In this document: piece by piece, positions 1-11,282 of the stretch
Numbering within the stretch: the first letter of the stretch is position 1
Layout: every line of letters begins with the position of its first letter
Source: Mesocentrotus franciscanus
Taxonomy: Eukaryota > Echinodermata > Echinoidea > Camarodonta > Strongylocentrotidae
DNA length: 64,000 nucleotides
Assembly (NCBI GenBank): GCA_037976565.1
Contig: CP137671.1
Location: forward strand, 19,659,910 to 19,723,909
Reading direction: 5' to 3'
Program-made: the position numbers and the translations under genes
Notes under the pieces: model-generated
Told to the model about the DNA's origin: nothing
The model's database searches: none
Seen by the model: only the letters and a program-made list of their open reading frames with translations

Positions 1-61
1 CATCTAATCCAAAATCTGGACGGTTTTATTTATTTCGCCATCGCGATCTCTCCCATCCGTA

Positions 62-632
62 TCCGGACACCTACCCCCTGGAGATCCACCCCCGGATAAC
101 CACCCCCAGTCAACTACCCCCTAGGACAACTACCCCCTAGGGCAACCACCCTCTAGGACGACTACCCCTGGGAAAACTACCCCCGGACAACTACCCCGGA
201 CAACTACCCCCTCGGACAACTACCCCCGGATAAATACCCCCAGACAACTAACCCTAGGACAACTACCCCCTAGGACAACTACTTCCCGGACAACTACCCC
301 CGGACAACTTCCCCCAGGATAGTTGTCCGGGGGGTTGTTTTCCTAGAGGATGGTTGTCGTAGGGGGTAGTTGTCTGGGGGTAGCTGTCCGGGGGTAGTTG
401 TTCTAGGGGATAGTTGTCTGGGGGTAGTTGTCCGGGGTAGTTGTCCTAGGAGTAGTTGTCCTAGGGGGTAGTTGTCTGTGGGTAGTTGTTCGGGGGTAGT
501 TGTCCCGGGGCTAGTCGTCCTAGAGGGTGGTTGCCCTAGGGGTAGTTGTCCTAGGAGGTAGGTGTCCCAGTGGGTAGTTGACTGGGGTGGTTATCCGGGG
601 GGTGGATATCCAGGGGGTAGGTGTCCTAGAAC
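62..632. repeat. Inverted minisatellite forming a ~570-bp palindrome
   Basis: The left arm (about 62-315) is a degenerate tandem repeat of ACAACTACCCCCGG-like units. The right arm (about 318-632) is its reverse complement (GGGGGTAGTTGTCC units). The ends also pair: the left reads GGACACCTACCCCCTGG and the right ends CCAGGGGGTAGGTGTCC. Pairing stops abruptly outside the arms. It is either a fold-back element or an inverted duplication of a minisatellite. No coding content. Confidence 0.85.
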
Positions 633-3600
633 CCTCCAATCCCTAGCCTGATCCAAGCCGAAGATGGCGTTATCCACGAATCCGCATGTATCGATGGTTC
701 GCCGGGCGTAGAAATTCGGGGATCACGACATCTTCAGCGTATAGCAATTCGGGAGGGGAGATCGTGGTACAGTAGTGGAAATTATTAAAAACTAAAAAAG
801 TCAACTTCTGGACTACTGTGCAGCTTGCTGCACGTACGCCACCCTTTCACACTGTCGAATGTAATCAATCAAGAAAACCAAGGGGTTAAGAATCATTCGA
901 CAACTTTACCAAACAAACCAATACAACTCGTTACGTTTGACCAATCAAATAAAAGGAGCCGCGTTGAAAAAGATTGTCATCCATTATCTGAGCTTCCCTG
1001 TTCGATCATCATGATCGGGGTTCTGATTTTCTAATTGGTTCATTTTCTCTACCAGGAGCTGTACCAATAAGAAGGAAACAACAGGTGATTTCAGGAGAGT
1101 TTGCAGTTCCATGGTAACTTTATTACATTGCATTCATAATATGAAGCATACATACAAAGCGATTACAGAGGGCGACATTACATGAATTGTGACACCTACA
1201 ATAGATCATAAAATCATGAAATGTCGTGAGCACGTTTCTAACCCCCTTTAACCCTTTCCTTTATGTTCAGTACAGCATACACAGACTGAAATAGAAATCC
1301 ATATTACCTTGAAACAGCAACACGTTTGATTTACTATAAAACACAGTACATGCTTCAACACAAGCGACTGACAGGTTTATCAAACTGGATGGCTTTTTGG
1401 AACATCTTAAACCCTACAAACCCAACTTTATTCTCAAATGTAAACAACGAAAAATAGAAAAATTGTCAACATTTTCCTTTTCCTTTTATCTTCCAGATTG
1501 TTCGCGACGAAACATCCTAAGATCATTTACCGCTAACATTATCGATGGAACATAAAGAAAAACAAGAACTACAACTTGTCACTATTGTTCAAGATATTAT
1601 TCGCAGCTGGACATACAAAACATGATCTAACACATACATTAGAACAATGAATTAGCAAGAAGAAGAACAAACATAATAACAACAAAGAAGCATTATGTCA
1701 TTACGTACATCAGTTATAGTTAAAAATCAATATGTATGTTGACAAGAATGAGTTGACACTACCTAGGAAATAAATAACTTCTTACAATTGTTGAAAATTA
1801 CTTTAAAATCCAAATAAATTATACGTACGGTTAGAAGAGTCGTCTGCACATCTGTTAAGTGTATTATTTACACCAAAACATGCATTTAGGAATATGGTTG
1901 ACATCCTAAGATGTTAAAATATAATTAATAAAAATACGTTTACAGGGTAGTGAGAGCCCGAGTCCCTTACAAAACAAATTACCTTCAGGTGGGAATTTTA
2001 GACAATACTTTAAACTCTAACGAAATTATTGCTCTTGGCAATTTTGAAGGGGAAAAACCCTATGGATCACATTTGGACATTTTTTTTCATCACACAAAAA
2101 GCTTCAAAATGTCATAAACAAATTGGAAAAATATAACTCATTTATAAAGCTTTGAAATTACTATGTGACATACCTCTTCAAGCATTCCTACCCTAAATAC
2201 AAGGACACGCAGGTATGACTCTAATGTTGTTATGGAATTAAAAAAATGCATTTCCAATAAGTGATACAGGACTTCCTGCAAAGAACCACTATCAACTGAT
2301 TAACACTTAATAATATTGATATATTTATGAATTTTAATATCATAAAGCAAAGAAAGAACTGCTGGCACCTGATAATCCCACTGCAATATTCACATACGTA
2401 TAATTATAATGTCAAATTGCGAGGACAGACTTACGTTTAATCATTACCATGACTTGTATCTATTTGGAACAATATCCGCTCCTGAATACGCAAATAAATA
2501 TTTTGTTCACCATCAATAACACCAAGTCACCCCCAAAAAAAAAAAAAAAAAAATTGTTCAGAATTACATGAAAATAAGCACGTAACCCTTTATCATTATC
2601 GAGTATAAAAGAAAGTAACAAAAAGTTGCTTGCATGCGTCTTTTCCAACAATTTACACAAACTCCAATTCTCTATTCCCTACCCTTCACCTCCTTAATAA
2701 CATGATTAACATGTTATAATTACAGAACACTGGATTAAAAAAGGTGGGGGTAACATCCTCCCCTAGCATAGGGATAAACACAAAATACCCGGGGGGCAAA
2801 GCTGGTTCTTGAGACATAGAATGGTGTAAAAGGTTGTTGGGTATCAAAGTACTCAACGAACCTGCCTGTACAAGTTCTAGGTGGACTACCTTTACAATAT
2901 GCTGCTGGAAAAAAATGTCGGCCATTTTCAACATTTTGTTCACAAATATGAATTGCGCCAAAGTACATATTTTTCCATATTTAATAGATTATGATGAATA
3001 ACGCATGACTTGGAACTCGCTGAAAAACTATCGAGACACATAGTCGATATCATACCAAAATTCCAAGTCCATTTCTTTTATAACAAAAAAGTTATAGCGC
3101 TCTAAAGATGACACTTTGATATGAGCCAAAATGGCAAATTTGGTTGCTATGGGCTGTCTTCTTCTTAGCAACGGTAACATAGTGACGTGAAAATAGAATA
3201 TATCGCGAGAAGATGCTATTACCAAGCAGATGACCACTTTGATAAGAAGTATGATGTCAGATGATGCAGGTGCACCATAGTGTAATGTTCTATCTCTTAG
3301 TTCCCGTTGCTATGGTAATAATATGCTTAGCAACCGATATATAATGTGTTCTCAGAAATGAAATGAGGATAAAGGTCAAATAATACATAAAATAAGACCT
3401 GTTTCAAGTGACAGACATAATTTGCCGTCTTAAATAAATTCATAGTGCATGGTGTGTTCAAAACTTTCACCCTACCCCCTCCCTCCATTGAAATGCCTCC
3501 CTCCCCCATTAAAATGAAGAGTAATTATGTGACCAGGGGCAGTATGTTGTGTAGGACATTATGTGTTCATAAACGATGCAGGCTATCTGTCAAGTGACAC

Positions 3601-5340
3601 ATAAAATGAGTTCTTGATCCAGGTGATAATCATGATTTTCAGTCTGAATAAATGAAGAAAATGGAAGGACGGGTTCAGAAATTGCACCGTCCCCTCTCCT
3701 AGAACAAAATTAGAGCAATTTGTTCAAAACAATATTCATAAGGTACATTTTAATCGAAAAATAAGGCCAAGTATTTTTTTCTCAAAGGAATCTTCACAAT
3801 GAATTTAAAATCTAATGGTTAAATTTGCATGGGAACATTTGTCATAGTCTCCCCCACGTCGAAAATTTTACCCCAAGTATTTATTTTGTACAATAAATTC
3901 ATTAATCTGCTAAGTGTAAGATAATGAGAGACATGGATTCAAATGATAGACTGCTATCACTCTTTAACAAATACATACTTGAAGGTTGCACCCGCATCCC
4001 CGCACTCTAAACCGGATGATAAGGTTGAGTGGGAGCGGTGAAGCCCCTACCTATTTTGAAGTTATCCATATATTTAGCAACCTTCACCTCTTATCCAGGC
4101 AGCAAGGAGCTAGAATAACGGCATCCGAGTATGCGGTTAGGTGCTGGAATACATCTTATCTGGTGTATTTTCATGACGAAATAACATTTTTACCATAACA
4201 AGGTGTACTTTTTAAATGTTAAAAACTTGGAATTTCATCATAATGGGGAAAAGGAATCTTGTCGAATTATTTAAATCTTTAAAAGGGAATATAAATGGCT
4301 ATGTCCCACTATTTTTGTGTGTCTCGGAGTCCCTCCACTCTCCTTATTAACTTTGACCCAAATTTGATTTTACAAATATTGCTTTCTGCAAGAAACCAAT
4401 GTACGTCATCAGTAAAAATACATGAGTCCATTACATCATCTTTATTAAGAGTTATGATTAATCCAGTTTGATCGAAAGTCCTTAAACCTATCACAAACCT
4501 ACATATTCCTATCTATTTGGTACGCAACGGTATCTCTATGGGGGTAGGGGGCATGTGGATTTAAAGAGAGCACAAACAGGGGGCACAACAAAAACGTAAA
4601 AGAGAGAAAAAGGACGGGGGAGAAAAGAAATTACGTTTGATTGATTGATTCTAATGTCATACATGCGCCCCAATATTAAAGGCTAAATGCATAAGAAATA
4701 TACATTTTCTAAAGCTCGGTCACGGCTCGCATAACTAGATTGCATGGGATCTCGTAATTTCGCGCTCCTAGATATAGTTTGTAATTAGCAACTTTTAAAT
4801 GGCTCCAAATTAGACATCAAAGTTTAATTCCTATTGCTTTCCACCCTCTTTAATATAAGTTTTTTCAGCCTCTTGTGAAATAATGCACTCTAAATAACGG
4901 AATTTTTAAAATGGGATTCAACTTTTTCAAAGGAAAATCATCTTTCAACCTTTGAAAAGAAATTCAACTTTTAAAACCAAATCTTATCTTTGGGTTACCT
5001 TGCCTAATTCCTCGACTATATTTCTGTACGTTGTTCGTTATTTTTGTTCACCATTTAAGTAGAAATGAATAGAAAACCACTTATCTATTATTAAGAGGGA
5101 AGTTAAATTGATTTATCTGGGCGCCATAACCAATATATACGCCACTGTTCATACAGAGTTGTGAATTGATTTTAAGATATTCAAAATAAAGTTGGTTTGG
5201 GCAAGAAGTATTAGGCTCCTTAGTGTGGACAAATCGCAACTAAGAGGGGGCCCAGAATTCAAAAGATAGATGTGATTTAAACGCATTACCAAATTGGGAG
5301 ATACTGGACGGTTTGGGTTCATGTACCCCACCTCTCTTTT
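633..5340. other. Non-coding stretch, no recognised gene
   Basis: Only short chance ORFs (under 100 codons) with no recognisable motif are present on either strand. There is an A-run near 2534-2552 and A+T-rich unique-looking sequence. Around 3150-3340 GTTGCTATGG/CTTAGCAAC-like words recur in both orientations, suggesting an old inverted-repeat remnant. If the receptor gene has 5' exons they could lie here, but I could not identify a death-fold-coding exon. Confidence 0.5.
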
Positions 5341-5379
5341 TTCTTCTTTAAAAAGAAAGACATTACGAGATGATGGCGT

Positions 5380-5640
5380 CCTCTGTTGCTACCTGGTCTA
5401 CAATGTCTCCTGCACCTTCACTTTATTGTGGTATCTGGTCATTTAGTAACTTGTCGTATGCAGTTGTGAGGAAGATCTCAGTTGAAATTTTTTCATTAAT
5501 TTCCCTCTTCCACTTTTCACAATGTGCTTGAAAAAAAAACTCGCTGGTGCTTGTAAGAGTGTGTGGAGTTTGTATTTGATATTATCATCTCATCTATAAG
5601 GCGCTTCAGCTACTCCAGGGCATCACTGATACGTTTGGTG
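5380..5640 (-). pseudogene. Possible degenerate coding remnant, function unknown
   Basis: Read on the minus strand, two adjacent open stretches lack ATG starts. One (about 5560-5640) reads LKRLIDEMIISNTNS after an in-frame TAG. The other (about 5380-5530) reads EKWKREINEKISTEIF and continues to a TAA. They lie in different frames, separated by a T-run on the + strand that would be a natural frameshift site. The composition (charged, helical) looks protein-like, but I do not recognise the family. It may be chance. Confidence 0.25.
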
Positions 5641-6102
5641 CAATCGGTGCATAATCACATATAAGTAGTGAACCGCGTCTCTGATCTATGACTGAAAGAC
5701 TCTGGAACTCCCGTTTTAGTGTACAGTCATCCGATATTCATTATTATTGTTATTATTGTTTAGTTATGAAACGTACAAGATCATGTACATTTTATATGAC
5801 ACTTTGCGCAGGATAAGATGGCTCCAAACCTTACCTTTTTCCAAAGGGATTTAACATTTTGGCATTGACCAAAGTAATCCTTTCCCGGAGGACTGATTTC
5901 AAGGCACAATCCCGTACTCAATGTGAGAAGCTCTTTTTAGGAAACAAATGGTTTCTCAGCCCCTGATCCGCACGAAAATATAAATTGAGATTTGGGAAGT
6001 TATGTATTCTGATAAATACTGTGCTTCATATTTTTCTTTTTGTTGCTGCTGCTGCTACTATAGCTGTTGTTTGATATTAAAACAATTGTCATATTTTTCT
6101 AG

Positions 6103-7702
6103 TCATTTTAAAGACAATGTTCTGCACCATCTCATCACAGGTCAGGTTGGTGATCACATACCGTCATTGACAGAGGAGGAAATCCAACGGGTTGCTGAAG
6201 AGGTCAAACACTATTTGACAATTAATCTATGTCAGATTCAAGCCGATCCACTGAACAACGAACTTGTACTTGAATTTAAACGCATCTTCACAAATCTAAA
6301 GTTGATGGAAGAAGACAAAGGTACTAAACTCAAGACACCGCTTCTCTACGACAACCTCCTCAGGACCAAAGTCAACGGAATCTATCCAAAACGCTTGTTG
6401 GTAGAAGGTGAAGGTGGTGTGGGGAAGACCACTTTTTGCGCCAAGATCGCTTGGGATTGGATCCACGGAAAAGGATACCAAAATTTCAAACTGGTTCTTG
6501 TCATCCTACTTCGCAAGGCAGAGGCCAAAACAGTTGGAGAGATAGTGAAGTCGTATCTTTCTGACAACAATCCCGTCACAGCCAAACAGCTAGACAAGCA
6601 CATCCTCTCAAATCCGGATGACGTATTTCTTGTCCTGGACGGCCTAGATGAGTTTGGTGTCGATCTTAACAGCATTCAGCAAATCGCCCTGATCATTCTC
6701 AATCGTCTGTTCAAGTCAGGGACAGTACTAATTACATCGCGACAATGGAGATCAGATGAGATTAGGAAGGATACCGATCTAAGAAAGATGTTTGCCTTCA
6801 TTGCTGTAGAAGGTTTCTCTGCTGAAAACCTCTCTTCCTACATCACCAAGTTCTTTCATCCAGACACAGCTTCCTCAGAAGATCTGAGCCGATTCATATC
6901 AAATAACGATGTGATCGGAGAGAACATGGCTCCCTACCCCATATACACAGCCATGCTGTGTATCATGTGGAAGGAGTTTGATGGAGAGCGCCGAGAGGCA
7001 ATGTATAAGCTGCAAACATTTTCCCAGCTCTTCAATCAGATGATTGACTTTTTGGTTGATCATTACCTATCGAAGCACATTCCATCTTCAAGTATTGACG
7101 CAGGTAATATTCGTCATCACCTGGTTCATATTGGCCGCATTGCCTTCCTGGGACTTCTCGAGAGGCGGTTAGTATTCAGAGAAGGAGAGTTTCAGAGCTA
7201 TCCAGAGTCCATCGATGTAGGTTGTAAAGTTGGTGTACTCACCAGAGAGAAGAAAATTCTTCCAAGGAGAGCAAGAAGAAATAATCCGAATGCAGTAGTC
7301 CGATCGGTGCAGTTTCCCCATAAGCTCTTCCAGGAGTATCTATCAGGAATGTACCTTGCATCCCTTCACAACTCAAACCTTAATGAGTATGTCATTTTGA
7401 TATCGAATATCATACCGGAAGCGGTGGAATACCGGTACCTACTGTACTTTACTTCGGCCCAGCAGAAGGAGGTCGGCTTGGATATCGTATCTCGTCTCAT
7501 AGCGTCGAAAACAGAGCGCCCACATGGCCGTATTGATGATGAATTCATCGTAGATGTAGCATACGAGATCCAAGACCAATCAGTAGCCAAAGCAGTGGCG
7601 GATGATCTCTCCTCTAAGTTCAGCAAGAAACTGGAGATCACCAAGGAAATGCAGGCACACACAGTATCAGGGCATGCTTTCATCATAAATCATCGTGAAG
7701 TG
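6103..7702 (+). CDS. NLR exon: NACHT NTPase and winged-helix region
   Basis: This 1.6-kb exon encodes about 533 residues. Walker A is GEGGVGKTT (6407-6433). Walker B with the extended NACHT acidic motif is VFLVLDGLDEF (6623-6655). The sensor-type strand VLITSRQWR is near 6727-6753. The conserved helical-domain motif FPHKLFQEYLSGMYLA is near 7314-7360. Together these define an apparently intact STAND ATPase. A preceding motif, GDHIPSLTEEEI, resembles the linker before NACHT in sea urchin NLRs. The open frame reaches back to an ATG at 6002, but that part codes for Cys and Tyr runs and looks like an intron's pyrimidine tract. I place the acceptor at TTTTTCTAG (6102); CATCACAG (6140) is an alternative. 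The donor is GTG|GTAAGG, phase 0. Confidence 0.92.
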
Positions 7703-8199
7703 GTAAGGAAAGTAACGTCGAATTGTGGCATATCCATTTCATTTTTGTATGATCTCTTTGAGTGGTAAAGTTTCTATTTAATTTAGATGTCATTATCTCA
7801 GACTTAGGATGACGTCGTTCGGTTTGAACACTTGACTATATACATATACCCTGTATACGAACGTTGCTTTGAACCCCCAACATGCGCTAATAAGGCAATG
7901 CATTCTGTACATACTTAAAAAAAAACCCCAAATGTTGAAAAGAAGCTTGATTGCATAACTTTTACCTAACCATGGAGCATTTTTATAATACACTTCTATT
8001 GATCTCCTATGGGTACAACTCTGATCATCATTTCTAATTTGAAAATTGCAATGTACGCGAAAAACATTCGTTAATATTGAATACAATAGTTGATGTTTAA
8101 TATGACTGAAATATCTTAAAAGGATTGATTGTCATTTAAGCGGTAAAGTAACGCACAACCCATCTTGTATTTATTTGCAATGGAACCTTGTTTAATAAT
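7703..8199. other. Intron 1, proximal part, nothing recognised
   Basis: This is AT-rich intron sequence between the NACHT exon and the LINE remnant. A 97-codon minus-strand ORF (7793-8086) shows no recognisable motif and is treated as chance. Confidence 0.6.
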
Positions 8200-9790
8200 A
8201 CAATACTAATTTATTTGTTTATTTATACATGTTCACAATTTCACAATTAATTGGAGTAAACATCACATGAAAAAGAGTATAATATAACGAATCATTTTCA
8301 ATTTTACAATCCATTTGAATTGACTTCACGTGAAAAAGAATATAACAATGTTTTATCAAAGACAAGTTGCAACTATTATACAATTAAACGAATGAACACA
8401 CAAAGGTGATGAAACATAAGCAAATAGAGCTTGAATCGTTAAAACACCTTTCAAATATATAATATATGACAAATAAAATTCCTAAAGGGTTGTGAACTAT
8501 TTATACTATTTACAAAGAACAAAAAGAAAAAAGAAAAAAAACAGAAGTATTTTGTTAAGTCTAGTAAAATGTTATGTTGGATATAATGAGAACTGATAAA
8601 TAGATTTATATAAATGTAAGTAATATCTTACATCTGTGAAATGATTATACATTTGAGTGCTCTTTTAAAGGAGTTTGGTGATTTTATATTTCGAATATTG
8701 TTAGGTAGAGAATTTCATACATCTGGACCCCTATGTCTGATTGATTTCTGTGCTAATGTAGTGTGAGGATTGACCGCATGTAAATTCGATGACTTAACTG
8801 CCTTGTTGAATATGAGTGAACCATGTTATTAGGTTGGAAGAAGTAGGTAACAATTTGATATTGAAACGGAACATAAATATGGCAATTAGGAGGAAGTTAA
8901 TATCTTCAACCTTTAAGCATTTCAGTTTAACAAAATAATAGTGGGGTAGTAGGTCACGATAACCAGCACGGGTACATATGCGTACAGCTTTCTTTTGCAG
9001 CAGAAGAATATTATTAGTCACACACTTGGATGTTGCCCACAAAATATTACAATAGGAGATATGTGGTAAAATTAGACTTTTATATAGCATAAGTAATATT
9101 CCATCAGAAACAAAACATTTTATACTATAAAGTACGCCAATATTTCTGGAGATTGGTGTAACAATGTGTTTTACATGGTCGCTCCAGTCGATTTTTTCAT
9201 TGATATAGACACCAAGGAACTTTGTACATGTCATTCTCTCTATAGAAATATCATCCAGTTTAATATTTAGAGCAAGGTTGTCATTAGATTTCCTACCTCT
9301 AAAATGAATATAATTTGTTTTAAGCACATTGAGAGAGAGTACATTACTTCTAAACCACAAAGTCAACTTTGGCAGTTCCGAATTTAGTTCCTGTTCAAGA
9401 GTGTTGATTTCACGATGAGACAAGAAAACACTCGTATCATTACAAATATCATTGATATAAATAAGAAACAATAATGGACCCAGGATGGATCCCTGCGGAA
9501 CACCACATTTAAGATACAGAATGTCAGAGTTAACAGAGTTATAATAAGTGTATTGTCTTCTCATAGATAAGTAACTCGCAAGCCATTGTAAAGCTATACC
9601 CCTTATTCCATAGTGCTCTAGCTTAGAAAGAAGAATTGAATGGTCAAGTGTGTCAAATGCTTTGCTAAGATCCATAAATACACCAATGACATGCTCGTGA
9701 GCAGCAAGTGCACTTGAAACGCGGTCACAAAATTTCAGTAGCGCAAGATTTGTAGAATGAGACCGCCGAATAATAATATCACGAATCCCA
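8200..9790 (-). mobile_element. Degenerate non-LTR retrotransposon (LINE), reverse transcriptase part
   Basis: The minus-strand ORF at 8794-9675 shows reverse transcriptase motifs in order: DLSKAFDTLDH, GIRGIALQWLASYLS, CGVPQGSILGPLLFLIYIND, then TKFLGVYINEKIDW and LLLQKKAVRICT. The order and wording fit the Jockey/CR1/L2-like superfamily. Upstream residues SHSTNLALL (to about 9780) extend the domain beyond the ATG. It is dead. The FADD catalytic motif is missing: YINDICN runs straight into DTSVFLSHR near 9440. The conserved C-terminal word RHRGPDVWNSLP survives in another frame near 8700-8745 with TGG changed to TGA. The 3' end is AT-rich near 8200. It sits antisense in receptor intron 1. 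Confidence 0.88.
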
Positions 9791-10108
9791 ACAGTATTAT
9801 AAAGATGCGTACTAAGTTTAAACCAGTGTGATAAAACACCAATTATAATTATTATGAGTTAACGTACATAACCCATAGAGTGTGGTATTAGCTGGTATCA
9901 GAATTATTCCTTTAAAAATGCATAACGTTATTATTAGACTTTGGGTCAAATTTAGTAGGATATAAAACCAGAATAAAACACATACGGTAAATGATAGAGA
10001 CATTAAAAATGAATATCATTTAAGGTGATTAAACATGATAATATGGTATTATTTTGATGGTTTCTGTTTCTAGCCTCAGAATATTATTTGTTTCTATGTA
10101 CATTGTAG

Positions 10109-10264
10109 AATGACCTGGTTATTAGTAAGTCATGTGGACAGACGGCTTCAGAGGACCTGGCTGAATTCTTCTGCTCATCACGATCACTGAGATCTGTGAC
10201 GATCGCTATTACTATGCATGATATCTTCTACTCGGCGCTTGCGAATAAAGCAGTCGATTCCAAG
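10109..10264 (+). CDS. NLR exon: first, diverged LRR exon
   Basis: This 156-bp exon (52 codons, phase 0 on both sides) has acceptor CATTGTAG and donor CAAG|GTCAGT. It encodes the same layout as the later LRR exons (TASEDLAEFFCSSRSLRSV, then HDIFYSALANKAVDSK) but is far more diverged from them. Its position directly after the NACHT exon is expected for the family. It is probably the ancestral junction exon, not part of the recent duplication. Confidence 0.8.
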
Positions 10265-10805
10265 GTCAGTATGAATCTGTTTATTATCCACGGTGTCGTA
10301 TTTTTGGTACATCATTCTTTTAAACGAAATGGATCCCGTATTCAGTCAGGATGATATTTGTCTGCATGTTAAAAAGCGAAGGTTAGTTTGGGCGGGTGGG
10401 GGGGACAACTTAATTAGTTTTTTTCCGGCGCCATAAAATGTAGATACGCTATTGCACAAGAACACTCTCTATAGTTATTGTCTTAATTACAGGCTAATGG
10501 TATGGGAAACGATATAAAAGATATAACCCATAGAATTACTTTTTACAAAAGATAGTCATTAAATAATTCATAACACATCTACGTTCGATTACACAGAAAA
10601 CTTTATGAATCTAAAATTTTGAAATTTTCCAGATTTGTTTAATAAAACATTTTTAAAAAGACTGGTACCAATTATCATTATTGTGCTGTACTTTTTTTCC
10701 TTTACTAAATATGATTACATCTAATACATCCGTACATTATATTATTATCTATGTAAGGCTTCCAAGTGGTAAAATAAATCAGTGTATTCAATATATTTAG
10801 CGCAG

Positions 10806-10858
10806 TACCCGGATGACAGATCAATATTGTTTTTAGTATTGCTCTGTCATCCGGGAAC
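10806..10858. repeat. Hairpin in intron 2
   Basis: The arms CCCGGATGACAGA and TCTGTCATCCGGG flank a short loop, with further internal pairing CAATATTG/TATTGC. It lies just upstream of the orphan Crypton-like exon, inside the segment that appears inserted relative to the related intron near 20.7 kb. Confidence 0.7.
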
Positions 10859-10991
10859 TTCAACTGTCGATACAATATTGCTTGATTATCGAGAAAAATA
10901 ATCCACAATACTTTCGCTTGTGCCCGGTCACTGTACCCAATGTGCAAAACTGGTGTCCCTAATTCTGACAACGCATTGAACCACACAGAAA

Positions 10992-11141
10992 ATGGCAGCT
11001 TCCACCGGTGCAAGATTTGCGTCTGTTAGCGCAGAAGAATTCAACGAAATTCTTCGAAATAAAGACGCCGAAAATACGATTAAGTCAACCAAAAAATCTG
11101 TGAAAGTCTTTCGCGACTACTTACGTGAACAAAAATTGCAA
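10992..11141 (+). pseudogene. Orphan first exon, Crypton/ZMYM-QRICH1-like N terminus
   Basis: This is an ATG-initiated 50-codon segment beginning MAASTGARFASVSAEEF and containing KDAENTIKSTKKSVKVFRDY, followed by CAA|GTAAAA, a plausible phase-0 donor. The pattern (acidic start, then NT-KST--V-VFR-YL) resembles the N-terminal region of Crypton tyrosine-recombinase-derived proteins (DUF3504, ZMYM and QRICH1 relatives) that are abundant in marine invertebrates. No following exon is visible within the intron, so it is a captured or decayed first exon. The family assignment is from memory of the pattern only. Confidence 0.45.
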
Positions 11142-11189
11142 GTAAAATGTTGTTATCTCGGTAGTCAGCCTGGTATAGATAATAATGAA

Positions 11190-11282
11190 ATTGTTGCATG
11201 GCTTTGTTTTCGTGTGATACACGAATATATTGATCTCGCTACGACAATATATTCTTGTATCACACTCAAAGCCATCAAACAT
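11190..11282. repeat. Imperfect inverted repeat in intron 2
   Basis: The left arm GGCTTTGTTTTCGTGTGATA pairs with the right arm TATCACACTCAAAGCC around a CAATATATTC-type core, giving arms of about 30 bp. It lies close to the right border of the segment judged inserted relative to the paralogous intron near 20.7 kb. Confidence 0.7.

Noticed and set aside
2460..3509. Group of minus-strand ORFs of 60-90 codons
   Set aside because: Overlapping frames, no motifs and low-complexity starts; consistent with chance in AT-rich DNA.
6002..6102. ATG at 6002 as the receptor's translation start
   Set aside because: The first ~34 codons are Cys/Tyr/Phe runs from TGCTGC and T-rich sequence and end in a good acceptor (TTTTTCTAG), so this looks like intron.
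7703..7768. Continuation of the NACHT ORF to the TAA at 7766-7768
   Set aside because: GTG|GTAAGG is a strong donor and the next LRR exon continues in the right phase; the read-through residues are unlike the family.
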